Part shown: positions 35,669-44,319 of the stretch, piece by piece
Numbering within the stretch: position 1 is the first letter of the stretch
How the letters are laid out: every line of letters begins with the position of its first letter
Assembly: GCA_900299195.1 (NCBI GenBank)
Contig: OMIX01000083.1
Span: forward strand, 1 to 63,397
Length of the DNA stretch: 63,397 nucleotides
From: Deltaproteobacteria bacterium
GTDB taxonomy: Bacteria > Bdellovibrionota > FAC87 > UBA2466
Reading direction: 5' to 3'
Made by a program: the position numbers and the translations under genes
Notes under the pieces: model-generated
Databases searched by the model: none
Told to the model about the DNA's origin: nothing
What the model saw: the letters and a program-made list of their open reading frames with translations, nothing else

Positions 35669-36703
35669 ATGGAAAATTTGCACACCCCAAGGCTTTGCAT
35701 CGATGGCCGTTCAGCCCATCAATTAGGTCCCCGAGGGCTCATGGCTCAAGAAGTGATTGACCAACTGGTGGCAGGTTAGGGTGAGGGAAAAGCCTCAAGC
35801 GAATGGATTGAGAAGAAGCGAACCGTTTTGCTTTCTCATCCCAATCAATCTTTTAATGGGCAACTCAAAAGATTTGATACCAAAAGAAAAATTTCCTGCT
35901 CACTCTTTTATTGGCTTTGGGAAAAACAGTTTGCGCGTCATGCGAATATTTCCTACTTTCACCGTTTTCGATCGATTGACCATTTAAATCCATCATTAAC
36001 CATTCCCACGTTAACCACTTTGCTCCCCTCAAAAGGCCGATTGCCTTTTTTTATTTCACGAAAGCCTAATCAACAATATGTGGTTCCTTCAACTCAAGAT
36101 GGAAAACTTTTAGAAAAATGCTACCACATTGCTTCTGAACAAATTCACATAGTGAAACCCGGAACTCGACGATATGTTCAGTTCATGGATCCATTCAAAC
36201 ACAGTGGCCATGGAAATATTTTGTTTTTGGTTGCCGATAAAAAATCTGCAAAAAAACTAAAACCGCTCAAAAAAGTTTTTTCGAAAGTTTATGCTAACAT
36301 TCCCCAAAAAGTGATGTGGCTGAAAGATTCCACCCAACTTTCTCCCACTTTGTGGATGAAACTTCTGCAAAACACTAAAGTGTGTGTCTATTTAACTTCT
36401 CAACCTTTTGATTGGGCTACCTTGCCGTTAGAGGCTTTATTTTGGAACGTGCCGACACTTTTTTCTGAAAACCATTCAGCGATGAACGAATTACTTCCAC
36501 AATCTCCCTTAAGGCTTTCGCAATTTTTATTAGACCAGCCCGACTTTGAAAAATTGAACCACTTCACCCGAAAAGCGAAAGAACAACTTGAGGGGAAAGG
36601 GGTGTTCCACCCACTCAACATGGCGGAACAATATGCAAATCTCTATCGCGCCTCGGGAACTCCCTCTGGCCCAGCCCCCATTGAAACAGGTTGTTGTAAC
36701 TAA
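35669..36703 (+). pseudogene. Glycosyltransferase gene interrupted by an in-frame TAG
   Basis: From the ATG at 35669 the frame reads RLCIDGRSAHQLGPRGLMAQEVIDQLVAG, a typical GT-B N-terminus, then a TAG at 35777-35779, and continues open in the same frame to 36703. The C-terminal half has WATLPLEALFWNVPTLFSENHSAMNELLP, like the donor-binding segment of GT4 enzymes, but the first Glu of E-x7-E is Gln/Phe here. Either a recent pseudogene, a sequencing error, or restart at TTG 35828. Divergent from the ComEC-type gene. Confidence 0.65.
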
Positions 36704-36797
36704 TTGTATTTTAAAGATATTATTGCCTTCCGAAGATTTGCTGGTAAAAGTAAGGATTCACCATTATGGTGTCGCATCAAAAGAGAGCTTAGATAGT

Positions 36798-36874
36798 GCG
36801 CCTGTAGCTCAGTTGGATAGAGTAGCAGACTACGAATCTGCGGGTCAGAGGTTCGAATCCTCTCAGGCGCGCCA
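36798..36874 (+). tRNA. tRNA-Arg (anticodon ACG)
   Basis: A complete cloverleaf: acceptor GCGCCTG/CAGGCGC, D-arm TAGCTCAGTTGGATAGAG, and anticodon stem GCAGA/TCTGC with loop CTACGAA (anticodon ACG, 36832-36834). The T-arm is AGAGGTTCGAATCCTCT and CCA is encoded. Wobble A34 is expected to be edited to inosine. Confidence 0.97.
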
Positions 36875-36876
36875 TT

Positions 36877-36913
36877 AAAAAGGGGATTGTCCCGCAAGGA
36901 CAGTCCCTTTTTT
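36877..36913 (+). terminator. Terminator after tRNA-Arg
   Basis: Sixteen paired positions (AAAAAGGGGATTGTCC with GGACAGTCCCTTTTTT, two G-T pairs) around loop CGCAA, ending in six T. Confidence 0.92.
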
Positions 36914-37145
36914 AATTTTAGGATGGATAGGAACCCAACTTTCCACTTTCAAATACCCCTCTCTCTTTAAGTCCAAACTTTTTACACCTACCTTTTTTAA
37001 ATTTGAGAAGCCTCTAATATTTCAATATTTTTTTAACTCCTAAAAACCAAGGGTTGTTTTTTGAAATTATGAATTTATTTCCACAATTGCTCCATAGATT
37101 GTGAAGTTTCTCTCAGGGTATCATGAAAGAAATCGTGGGGTGTCT

Positions 37146-39254
37146 GTGAAAAAAAATACTATGTTAAAGTCTTGGAAAATAACAGTGAGCTCGTTGGGAG
37201 TTGTCCTCGCTCTCATCGGATGTAGTCTTAAATCTCAATTTGATAAATCACCCCTTATGTTTGGGACTTCTGTTCCAGCGGTCGCAGACACTTACATGCA
37301 ATTTACTCCTTCCATCCCCACTGGAGTCACCGGCCCCTTTTCTTTAGCGGAAGGGCCTTTTTGGGTTCAAGTGGACAACAATACAGGAGAAATTTCGGGC
37401 TATCCCGATTTCAAATCTAACTCTATCCCCATTCGCATTCGAGGCACATCCTCAGAAAATGGAAATACGGTAGCCTTAACGCCTTTCATAGTTGAAGCCA
37501 AAGGAGACCCCCTGGTTGCAGAACAGTGGTCCACTTTTAATAACCAACAAACAAGTTACGCAAAATCCAGGGGAAGATTCAATGAAGACCTGGGAGTTCG
37601 AGATGTGATTCGCAGTGGAATCACTGGGAAAAATGTCAAAATAGCTATTTCCGATACAGGCCTTGATATCAATCACGAAGACCTCAAAGCTAACGTTTTA
37701 GCGGGAGCTTCTAAAAATTATAACCCGTTAGGGCTAACTGATGATCCCACTTTGAGGCCCTCGGCTGAAGACCCCTTCGCCGAGGATCACGGAACTTCTG
37801 TCGCTGGAATTATTGCAATGGAAGGTTGGAACAACATTGGAGGACGAGGGATTGCTCCCAATGCGAAAATAGCGGGTTTAAACTTTTTAAGCTATCAGTC
37901 AGACACGAGTTACTTAGATCAAATTTCAAGACCTTTTGATATCGTCAATCAAAGCTGGGGCTCAGGGGCACCTTTTTTTGCACCTGAGGACAGTCTATAC
38001 CGTCAAGCTCTCGAGTCGGGAGTTACCAATTTGCGCGCGGGCAAAGGGGCTATCTACGTCAAAGCCGCTGGTAATTCCTTCCAAGGGGGAATTAATGCTG
38101 CTTGCGATCCCAACAATACAAATCCCCAAACTATTGTAGTAGGCGCCACAAACTCTGAGGGAGTTCATTCTTCATATTCCAGTTCAGGGGCCAACCTTTG
38201 GATTAGCGGCGCTGGAGGAGAATATGGATTTGATAGCTTTTTCTACGATTTGCTTCAACGCTATCTCAGCGACCCCACCAAACCCCCTGAGGACCCCGCA
38301 GATCCTGAAAATATCAAGACTCGGGTTCGAGCTGCCTTAAATTTTGCCCCTTTCTTTTCACCAGCTATCGTAACCACCGACAATTCCTCATGCGACGTTG
38401 GATATTCTCATCACTATGTGGAAAACACTTTAATTGCGCCCTCCTTTTCTCTGTTCAATTTCGATTTGTCGCAGCCCGGAAGAGGAACTCCACACAAAGA
38501 CAATCCCTCTTGTAACTACACTTCCAGTTTTAATGGAACTTCAGCAGCCACGCCCTCAGTCGTTGGCGTGATCGCTCTATTGTTAGAAAAAAAACCTCAG
38601 CTCACTTGGCGGGAGGTTAAGGATATTTTGGCCAAAACAGCACGAAAAGTAGATCCTAACTCTGTAAACATTACACTTGGTGACGACATTACTGGCCACA
38701 TCAATGAACCAGGGTGGATAAAAAATGCAGCTAACTACAATTTCCACAACTACTATGGGTTTGGAAGAATCGATGCAGCTGCTGCAATCGCTAGGGCACA
38801 AACTTACACTAGCCCTTTTTTAAATAAACCTTTTAATTTTCAAGCCGCTTTTTTAACAGATACCATTGCAGCTCCAGGGCTTGCGATCACGGACAATAAC
38901 GCTACCGGAGTCACCCGAACCATCACAGCACCTAACACAACCACCACTTTTGTCGAAGCGGTTGAAATCGAAGTGAGTATTACTCACCCCAATCCCAAAG
39001 ACCTATCCATCGAAATCCAATCCCCAGGTAATACCAAAAGTGTGGTTTTGAACTCGAATCGATTTGCGCCTTGTTCACCTCAAGTCGTTAACAATGTGAC
39101 TTCTTGTAACCCAGTACCCAACCTTACCCGAGTTCGATTTTTATCCAATGCTTTTTACGGGGAAAATGGAGTGGGAGATTGGAAAATTAAAGTAGTGGAT
39201 GCCAAAGCTACTAACGAGGGAGTTTTAACTGAATGGAAGTTAAAAATTTATTAA
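37146..39254 (+). CDS. Lipoprotein subtilase (S8) with C-terminal P-domain
   Basis: Numbering from the GTG at 37146 gives 702 residues. The order is a lipoprotein signal (LALIGC, Cys26), an Ig/cadherin-like region with He_PIG features (about 50-120), and the S8 catalytic domain with Asp170 (AISDTGLD), His215 (DHGTSVAG) and Ser466 (FNGTSAATPS). A P/Homo-B domain follows at about 585-702, ending GVLTEWKLKIY. P-domains are typical of kexin-like processing proteases. No I9 propeptide is present in this chain; the next gene may supply it. ATG 37161 is an alternative start. A 230-base gap upstream holds no clear feature. Confidence 0.88.
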   Translation: MKKNTMLKSWKITVSSLGVVLALIGCSLKSQFDKSPLMFGTSVPAVADTYMQFTPSIPTGVTGPFSLAEGPFWVQVDNNTGEISGYPDFKSNSIPIRIRGTSSENGNTVALTPFIVEAKGDPLVAEQWSTFNNQQTSYAKSRGRFNEDLGVRDVIRSGITGKNVKIAISDTGLDINHEDLKANVLAGASKNYNPLGLTDDPTLRPSAEDPFAEDHGTSVAGIIAMEGWNNIGGRGIAPNAKIAGLNFLSYQSDTSYLDQISRPFDIVNQSWGSGAPFFAPEDSLYRQALESGVTNLRAGKGAIYVKAAGNSFQGGINAACDPNNTNPQTIVVGATNSEGVHSSYSSSGANLWISGAGGEYGFDSFFYDLLQRYLSDPTKPPEDPADPENIKTRVRAALNFAPFFSPAIVTTDNSSCDVGYSHHYVENTLIAPSFSLFNFDLSQPGRGTPHKDNPSCNYTSSFNGTSAATPSVVGVIALLLEKKPQLTWREVKDILAKTARKVDPNSVNITLGDDITGHINEPGWIKNAANYNFHNYYGFGRIDAAAAIARAQTYTSPFLNKPFNFQAAFLTDTIAAPGLAITDNNATGVTRTITAPNTTTTFVEAVEIEVSITHPNPKDLSIEIQSPGNTKSVVLNSNRFAPCSPQVVNNVTSCNPVPNLTRVRFLSNAFYGENGVGDWKIKVVDAKATNEGVLTEWKLKIY

Positions 39255-39274
39255 ACCTTAAGTGAGATATTTCT

Positions 39275-40063
39275 ATGAAAAATAACTATTCTTTAAAATT
39301 TTTGATTCTCGTTATCGTCATAGGAGCTATCGTATTTTTTGTGAATCACACCCCTCAGGTTGTAAGGAAAACTTCCGACACCGCATCACAAGAATCGACT
39401 GCCAAAACCCTTGATAAGTCAGTTAAAAAATCACCCGAAAGAAAAGTAGCTAGCATCCCAGAAAAATCGTATCAAGATGTTTTAGCCGCCATGCCCGAAG
39501 AACAAAAAGATAAAATCGTTCTAAACGCCTTAAATCGATTAAAAAAGCCTGAACTAAAACTTAACTTAGGCCAGACATCTCAAAATATCATTGACCGCTA
39601 CTTAAGAACCGACGAAAGCCGTCGTTTTGAGAAATCCTTTTCCCAGGATTCTCGCTCCTATCGAAGTTTGCCAGGAATTGTCGCACTTCCACAAAACAAT
39701 ATTCCTGGCGGGATTCCCCAATCTTCTCAAGTGTTAAAATTCTTAAACCACACTCTCATCAAGACTGACGATCCCGAAGTGAGTGAAAATGGACTACCCG
39801 TAGTTTTTGATACGGAAAGAGGGACTTTAGCCCTAGTCACTGGAAACCTCACCATCAGCTACCGGGGCCCATTAGATCCGGTTATTGCCTCCAATTCGAG
39901 AATCAAAATCATCCAGAACTTTCCCCAACTAGGAATGGCTACTTTTTCAGCCACTACCAAAGATATTGGGCAACTCACTCAATTGGTGGGAACTTTAAAA
40001 AAGAATCCTAAAGTTCGCCAAGTGAATCTCGAACTCAAAGATCATATCAATGTCCCTCAATAA
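39275..40063 (+). CDS. Membrane-anchored protein with I9 propeptide-like C-terminus
   Basis: The 262-residue protein has an N-terminal hydrophobic anchor, a Lys/Ser linker and a soluble part. Its last 50 residues (IKIIQNFPQLGMATFSATTKD followed by LVGTLKKNPKVRQVNLEL) match the pattern of subtilisin propeptides (strand, helix, NP.V..V...). It lies 20 bases after the subtilase that lacks such a propeptide, so a separately encoded chaperone/inhibitor is inferred. No other family recognised. Confidence 0.55.
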   Translation: MKNNYSLKFLILVIVIGAIVFFVNHTPQVVRKTSDTASQESTAKTLDKSVKKSPERKVASIPEKSYQDVLAAMPEEQKDKIVLNALNRLKKPELKLNLGQTSQNIIDRYLRTDESRRFEKSFSQDSRSYRSLPGIVALPQNNIPGGIPQSSQVLKFLNHTLIKTDDPEVSENGLPVVFDTERGTLALVTGNLTISYRGPLDPVIASNSRIKIIQNFPQLGMATFSATTKDIGQLTQLVGTLKKNPKVRQVNLELKDHINVPQ

Positions 40064-40278
40064 GCAGAATCACTTGTTTAAACATTTTCTCTTACCAGAC
40101 CAGCAACTAGAAGTCTTTTGTTGTAAAAAGTTAACCCAATAAGAAACCACAAAAATACGAATAACAGCCAACGCAATTGCAAAATCAAGTTTTCTTGTCT
40201 TGCTCAAAGAGACATAGCATACAAGAAACAAAGAAAAAGCAAATCCGGATAGAGCCTCCGTCATAATAAATCGTTCAT

Positions 40279-40301
40279 AGACCAATGGGTGGTCTTTTTT
40301 T
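40279..40301 (+). terminator. Terminator of the subtilase pair
   Basis: AGACCA / TGGTCT stem with a five-base loop followed by seven T, about 215 bases past the stop of the propeptide-like gene. The intervening stretch (40064-40278) holds only a short minus-strand hydrophobic ORF that I do not support as a gene. Confidence 0.65.
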
Positions 40302-40374
40302 ATTTCACAACCAACGAACTCAAAGAAAGGGCCAGTTCTCTCTTATCACCATTATAACGAATGATGTTCTTTGC
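40300..40374 (-). pseudogene. Orphan tail of the shared C-terminal domain (in frame after the acyltransferase stop)
   Basis: Directly after the TAA of the acyltransferase gene the same frame continues as AKNIIRYNGDKRELALSL then SSLVVK and a second TAA. The acyltransferase itself ends SNGDIRKLAILLNSFVVK. This is a diverged duplicate of the gene's 3' end, left by recombination. Confidence 0.75.
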
Positions 40375-42066
40375 TTACTTGACAACAAAAGAATTCAATA
40401 AAATGGCAAGCTTTCTTATATCTCCGTTACTCGGAAGATGGGCATCCGGTAGTATAAATTCTAACTTATTCTCATCACCTTTAAAGACGAGTAACTCAGG
40501 ATCAAACTTCATAGTTAGAATATTTTGTGTAGTATCTAGCGTTCCTTCATAGATCTTTGTTCCGTTCAGGCTAGCTATGATCCTCTGTTTGCCCAACGAG
40601 CCGCAACCCATAACAATTTCTCCAGCCAACGGCTCATTAATATCTTTTAGTTTGAATGAAATTATAGCCCTCTTCCCCAGGCTCCAGCGATGAGTATCTT
40701 CAGCCGCCCCCCAACTGATATACTTGATTCTAGTGTCATTGAAAGAAACAACCTCTCGGGGCCTGATATGGGCCGGTTTGAAATCTACTAGAAACAAGGA
40801 GGCAAAAATTCCCACTATTAAAAGGCTAAAGATCAATAATTCTGAGCTGAACTTAGACCTCGGGAGATTCAAGTCTTTTTGGCTCTGGGGATTTATAGAG
40901 TATCCAGCAGAAAAAGGGTATTCAACATATCGGTATATTAAGGCTGCTATAACAAGAGTTAAAAGGCCGACAAACCCTGTATAGATCCAATGATGAGCTG
41001 GGTCCTTCCCCCCATAAGCTCGAGTCACCCACAGAATCAATCCATGAAACAAATAAATACTGTAACTGATTTTGCCTAGGAATAATGCGGATTTTGATGT
41101 CAGGATTCCAAAAAGATTATTGCCATACACTAAAATAATAAAGAAGCAGAACAGGAAAATACGCTGATAGGGTAAGGAAAAATAGTTAGATTGGCACAGG
41201 CCCAACAAAATAATCGCCAAAATCGAAGCCACACGACTTTTCAAAAAGGAAGCACTAGGAAATACGGCGGTCAGCCAAGCGGCAATCATTCCCCAACCGA
41301 AGCCGTAACGTATATGGTACATAAGGTTGATGAGATTTTGTGCATAGTTTCTCATTACACCAGATGAGATTGAACTAGCCAGATCCGTTCTCGCTAGCCA
41401 TTCATGAAGTATCCACACTCCTACCACAATTAAGATTGAACGATTTTTACGGGAAAAAGAGGAGAGAAAGGGAAGAATCAGATAAAATAACCATTCGATC
41501 CTAAGAGTCCAAAAAACCCCTGCATTCACCACATAGGTGTTTTGAAACGTATTGATTCCAGCAGGTTTAAAACACAGCCAAGATATAATTGAATTCAGAA
41601 ATTCTTTCAGAGGAACTCTAATCTCGAAATCAGATTGTATTAAAATCACCAAGATTAGAATAGCCACTGAGAACCATCCCGCTGGAAGAATTCTGCTAAC
41701 TCTACCCATAAAGAAGGTTTTCCAATTAAGATTGCCATGAAACTCAATGAGTTTTTTCCAAAACAAGAATCCCGAAAGAAAAAAGAAAAGTGCCACAGAA
41801 TTAGACCCAAGTAAGTCAAAGAAATCAACAGGCGGAGGCAACCATTGGGCAGTTTGTCGAAACGTATAGTGTCTGGCACTATGGGCAAAAAAAACACTTA
41901 AGGCCAAAAATCCGCGTAAACCCTCTAAGGAACAGTTGAACTTGGAATTTTGACGTGGGTAAAAAACCGGACTGGCCCGACTGATAAACTGTCCAACAAC
42001 AACAAAAATCGACATGAAGATAAAATAAAGTGGGATAGAAAAAGGATCGGTGATCCAAGAAACCAT
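40375..42066 (-). CDS. Acyltransferase family 3 protein with C-terminal beta-domain
   Basis: The 563-residue polytopic protein belongs to the OafA/YrhL-type O-acyltransferases: CSLEGLRGFLALSVFFAHSARHY with the catalytic-type His, SVALFFFLSGFLF and FFMGRVSRILP, then about ten helices to residue 430. They acetylate surface polysaccharides. Residues about 440-563 form an extra beta-rich domain ending NGDIRKLAILLNSFVVK. A related domain ends the 2OG oxygenase at 44320, and two orphan pieces flank this gene. Confidence 0.88.
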   Translation of the reverse strand: MVSWITDPFSIPLYFIFMSIFVVVGQFISRASPVFYPRQNSKFNCSLEGLRGFLALSVFFAHSARHYTFRQTAQWLPPPVDFFDLLGSNSVALFFFLSGFLFWKKLIEFHGNLNWKTFFMGRVSRILPAGWFSVAILILVILIQSDFEIRVPLKEFLNSIISWLCFKPAGINTFQNTYVVNAGVFWTLRIEWLFYLILPFLSSFSRKNRSILIVVGVWILHEWLARTDLASSISSGVMRNYAQNLINLMYHIRYGFGWGMIAAWLTAVFPSASFLKSRVASILAIILLGLCQSNYFSLPYQRIFLFCFFIILVYGNNLFGILTSKSALFLGKISYSIYLFHGLILWVTRAYGGKDPAHHWIYTGFVGLLTLVIAALIYRYVEYPFSAGYSINPQSQKDLNLPRSKFSSELLIFSLLIVGIFASLFLVDFKPAHIRPREVVSFNDTRIKYISWGAAEDTHRWSLGKRAIISFKLKDINEPLAGEIVMGCGSLGKQRIIASLNGTKIYEGTLDTTQNILTMKFDPELLVFKGDENKLEFILPDAHLPSNGDIRKLAILLNSFVVK

Positions 42067-42169
42067 AGTTTAATTACTTATCCTGGAGATGAAACCATTC
42101 TGCATTTGTTCCGTAAGCAAAGTCGTTTTTTAAAAAAGGGGGCTTTTTCAACATTTCTTCTTGAACGCA

Positions 42170-42274
42170 CTACTTTACAACAAAAGACCCGATAGCAATA
42201 GCTAATCCTCTAAGATCACCATTTGTCGGAAGATGGGTATCTGGCAAATCAAACTCTAACTTATTCTCATTCAT
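42170..42274 (-). pseudogene. Second orphan tail of the shared C-terminal domain
   Basis: Read on the minus strand: MNENKLEFDLPDTHLPTNGD then LRGLAIAIGSFVVK and TAG. It aligns with the acyltransferase end (ENKLEFILPDAHLPSNGDIRKLAILLNSFVVK). TAGTAG in frame a few codons upstream shows it is a fragment. It lies in the gap between the acyltransferase and the FkbH-like gene. Confidence 0.8.
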
Positions 42275-42330
42275 ATTTTTAATGGCCGATTTCTACTAAG
42301 ACTGGAATGAATTTTTTCATATTTAGGATT

Positions 42331-44070
42331 TCAATACTCAACGGTTTTTTGAATGTAATCGAAAAGTCGAAAATAAACCATCCTGTCGTAATGGTTATCT
42401 TCTTTTATTTCCCCATCGTAATGCACAAAATCGGTTGTTGCCAGAGGTCGAACATTGCTAAACTCTTTCCCGATTGCCTCAATCTGGCGATTGAAACGAA
42501 TAGCATCCTTAGCTACATTTTCTTTTCTCGGCTTAACTCCATAAAACTCCTTACTCTTTAGAATGAAGACGAAAGAGGTTTCTGGAATTCTTAATAAAAA
42601 GTGTCGCAGATTCGAAATAAAAACATCGTCGAGGCTCGAACCATAATATTCGAAAGATGAAGCCAATGTTTCCATTGCTAACTTTACATGGTCACTCTGA
42701 GTTAGTGCCAAACGCTCAGAGGCGGACAAAGCACAAAGGTCGAGCATTCCATTCGAAGGATCTAAAAAGAATGGGACAAGAATACCCGTCTTTTTGTGTC
42801 GATAAACAGAAACCCATTGATCAGGCAAAAAGCTTAAAATATAGACTTCCCCTTGCCGATGGAAATCGATCCTAGTCGTAAAATCACTTTTTGTGAAACT
42901 AAGTTTGCTCAGATCTTCTAGCGCAGCAATAGGCACGCCATCGAGAGCTAAGCGCCACACGGTCGAGTGATCAAGCCGCAAGGGAATCCCATTGCGGACA
43001 ATGTTGGACTCTGTCACCACCTGATTAGAGTTCATGCGGGTGTAGTGCTCGAGCACAGCTAGATCGCACCCGCCTCGAAGAAAATAAGCTCGTTGGCTCT
43101 TTTTTGAACCTCTTTTACCGCTTACGGCTTTTGGACTAATCAGGTTAATCCAATCCACCTCGAGATTGTCCGCTGGATTTGAAATAACCTCTCCAACAAT
43201 ATCGAGAGTCGGCCGCTTTAGGAAATTGTAGACGTAATGTTCAACCCCCATGTTGAGAATGCGACAAGAAAAAATGAAGTGCTCCAAATGCCGCTGTCCT
43301 CCCTCCAAAATCTCCATGATAAAGAGGCCGCAATATCCGTAATCTCCAAACTTGTCGACAACTCGAATCAGTCCGGCAACGCAGTTGTGGCGAGCTAACA
43401 ATCGGTCTAGTTCAGCAAAGGCAGTCGCTTCGTCCTCAGGCAGACGGCGCTTCGTGAAATTAAGTTGATTGGTTCGGTTGATCATCTCGAGAATACGGGG
43501 GTAGTGCGGCTTGAGATCAGTTTCAATCGAAATACAAATTTGGCTATTTCGGAGAAAAGCTAAATTGTCCCCTGCAAAATTTTCCTGTTCAGTGTATCGA
43601 TTTTCGAGATTCTTATAATGGTTAAGCCGGCTCAACCCCTTGTCGTTCTTACCCTGGAGGAGAGGATCAGATAACAGGCTAGAAAGAACCTTTTCATCGG
43701 CCACCTGGATGCCAGGAACGAAAAACCTAGCCTCATTGCGATTACCGTGATTGTCATCGATATACAACACCGTGGGTGCGCGTAAGTGTACCCTTTTCAA
43801 TAAGTCAGCAAGCCGCGGCCCCTTTGCTTTCCAGTTAATGGTGGGAAAGACAAAAAAATCCCAAATTCCTACAGCGATTAGAAATGCCTTGGACTTTTCA
43901 AAGTCATTCTTGGAACAAATTGAGGATAGAATCCCTCGCTCAGCTAATTCTTTTACAATCTCACAATTAGCCTGAATAATCTTAGCACCTTCCTCTAACA
44001 AAGTTCCTTGCCAGAAGGTCTCATCGAGATCCCAAATCACCAGCCGAATCGGCTCTTTCACCCCGTCCAT
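42331..44070 (-). CDS. FkbH-like HAD-IIIC protein with GNAT-like and C-terminal SGNH-like regions
   Basis: Residues 10-25 (LVIWDLDETFWQGTL) carry the HAD nucleophile motif DLDET typical of FkbH proteins. SSICSKND and VLYIDDNHGNRNEA complete the HAD-IIIC core. Residues about 170-310 resemble the GNAT-like second domain (INRTNQLNFTKRRL, DKFGDYGYCGLF). The last 240 residues end in DNHYDRMVYFRLFDYI, like an SGNH D..H block. FkbH proteins load or transfer glyceryl or acyl units in polyketide and glycan pathways. Its surface-glycan neighbours favour the latter. Confidence 0.75.
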   Translation of the reverse strand: MDGVKEPIRLVIWDLDETFWQGTLLEEGAKIIQANCEIVKELAERGILSSICSKNDFEKSKAFLIAVGIWDFFVFPTINWKAKGPRLADLLKRVHLRAPTVLYIDDNHGNRNEARFFVPGIQVADEKVLSSLLSDPLLQGKNDKGLSRLNHYKNLENRYTEQENFAGDNLAFLRNSQICISIETDLKPHYPRILEMINRTNQLNFTKRRLPEDEATAFAELDRLLARHNCVAGLIRVVDKFGDYGYCGLFIMEILEGGQRHLEHFIFSCRILNMGVEHYVYNFLKRPTLDIVGEVISNPADNLEVDWINLISPKAVSGKRGSKKSQRAYFLRGGCDLAVLEHYTRMNSNQVVTESNIVRNGIPLRLDHSTVWRLALDGVPIAALEDLSKLSFTKSDFTTRIDFHRQGEVYILSFLPDQWVSVYRHKKTGILVPFFLDPSNGMLDLCALSASERLALTQSDHVKLAMETLASSFEYYGSSLDDVFISNLRHFLLRIPETSFVFILKSKEFYGVKPRKENVAKDAIRFNRQIEAIGKEFSNVRPLATTDFVHYDGEIKEDNHYDRMVYFRLFDYIQKTVEY

Positions 44071-44319
44071 ACCAAGAAAGCCTCATCTCTTTTAAATAAT
44101 CCGAATCCTATCACCTCGATGTTTTCTATTTTAGCTGAACCTTGAGATAGCGTCTCTAGAAATGCAAAAAACAACGCTTAACGTCACGAGCGCCCCTTTT
44201 TTTTTCAGCAGCGAGCACCAAACGTGGCCAGTTCGAAATCGTTTGGCAATTTTCTTGTGAAAAACCTCACCATTTTTTGGTAGACTGCGGGGCTAATAAG
44301 TCGACTAGAGTCGGAGACA

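Noticed and set aside
36700-36897. Minus-strand ORF reading DPQIRSLLLYPTELQAHY
   Set aside because: This is the well-known false ORF produced by reading a tRNA gene backwards; the tRNA-Arg explains it.
40070-40285. Short minus-strand ORF with hydrophobic stretches
   Set aside because: It starts inside the terminator at 40279-40301, has no ribosome-binding site and resembles no family; it could be a scrap of a membrane protein but is not supported as a gene.
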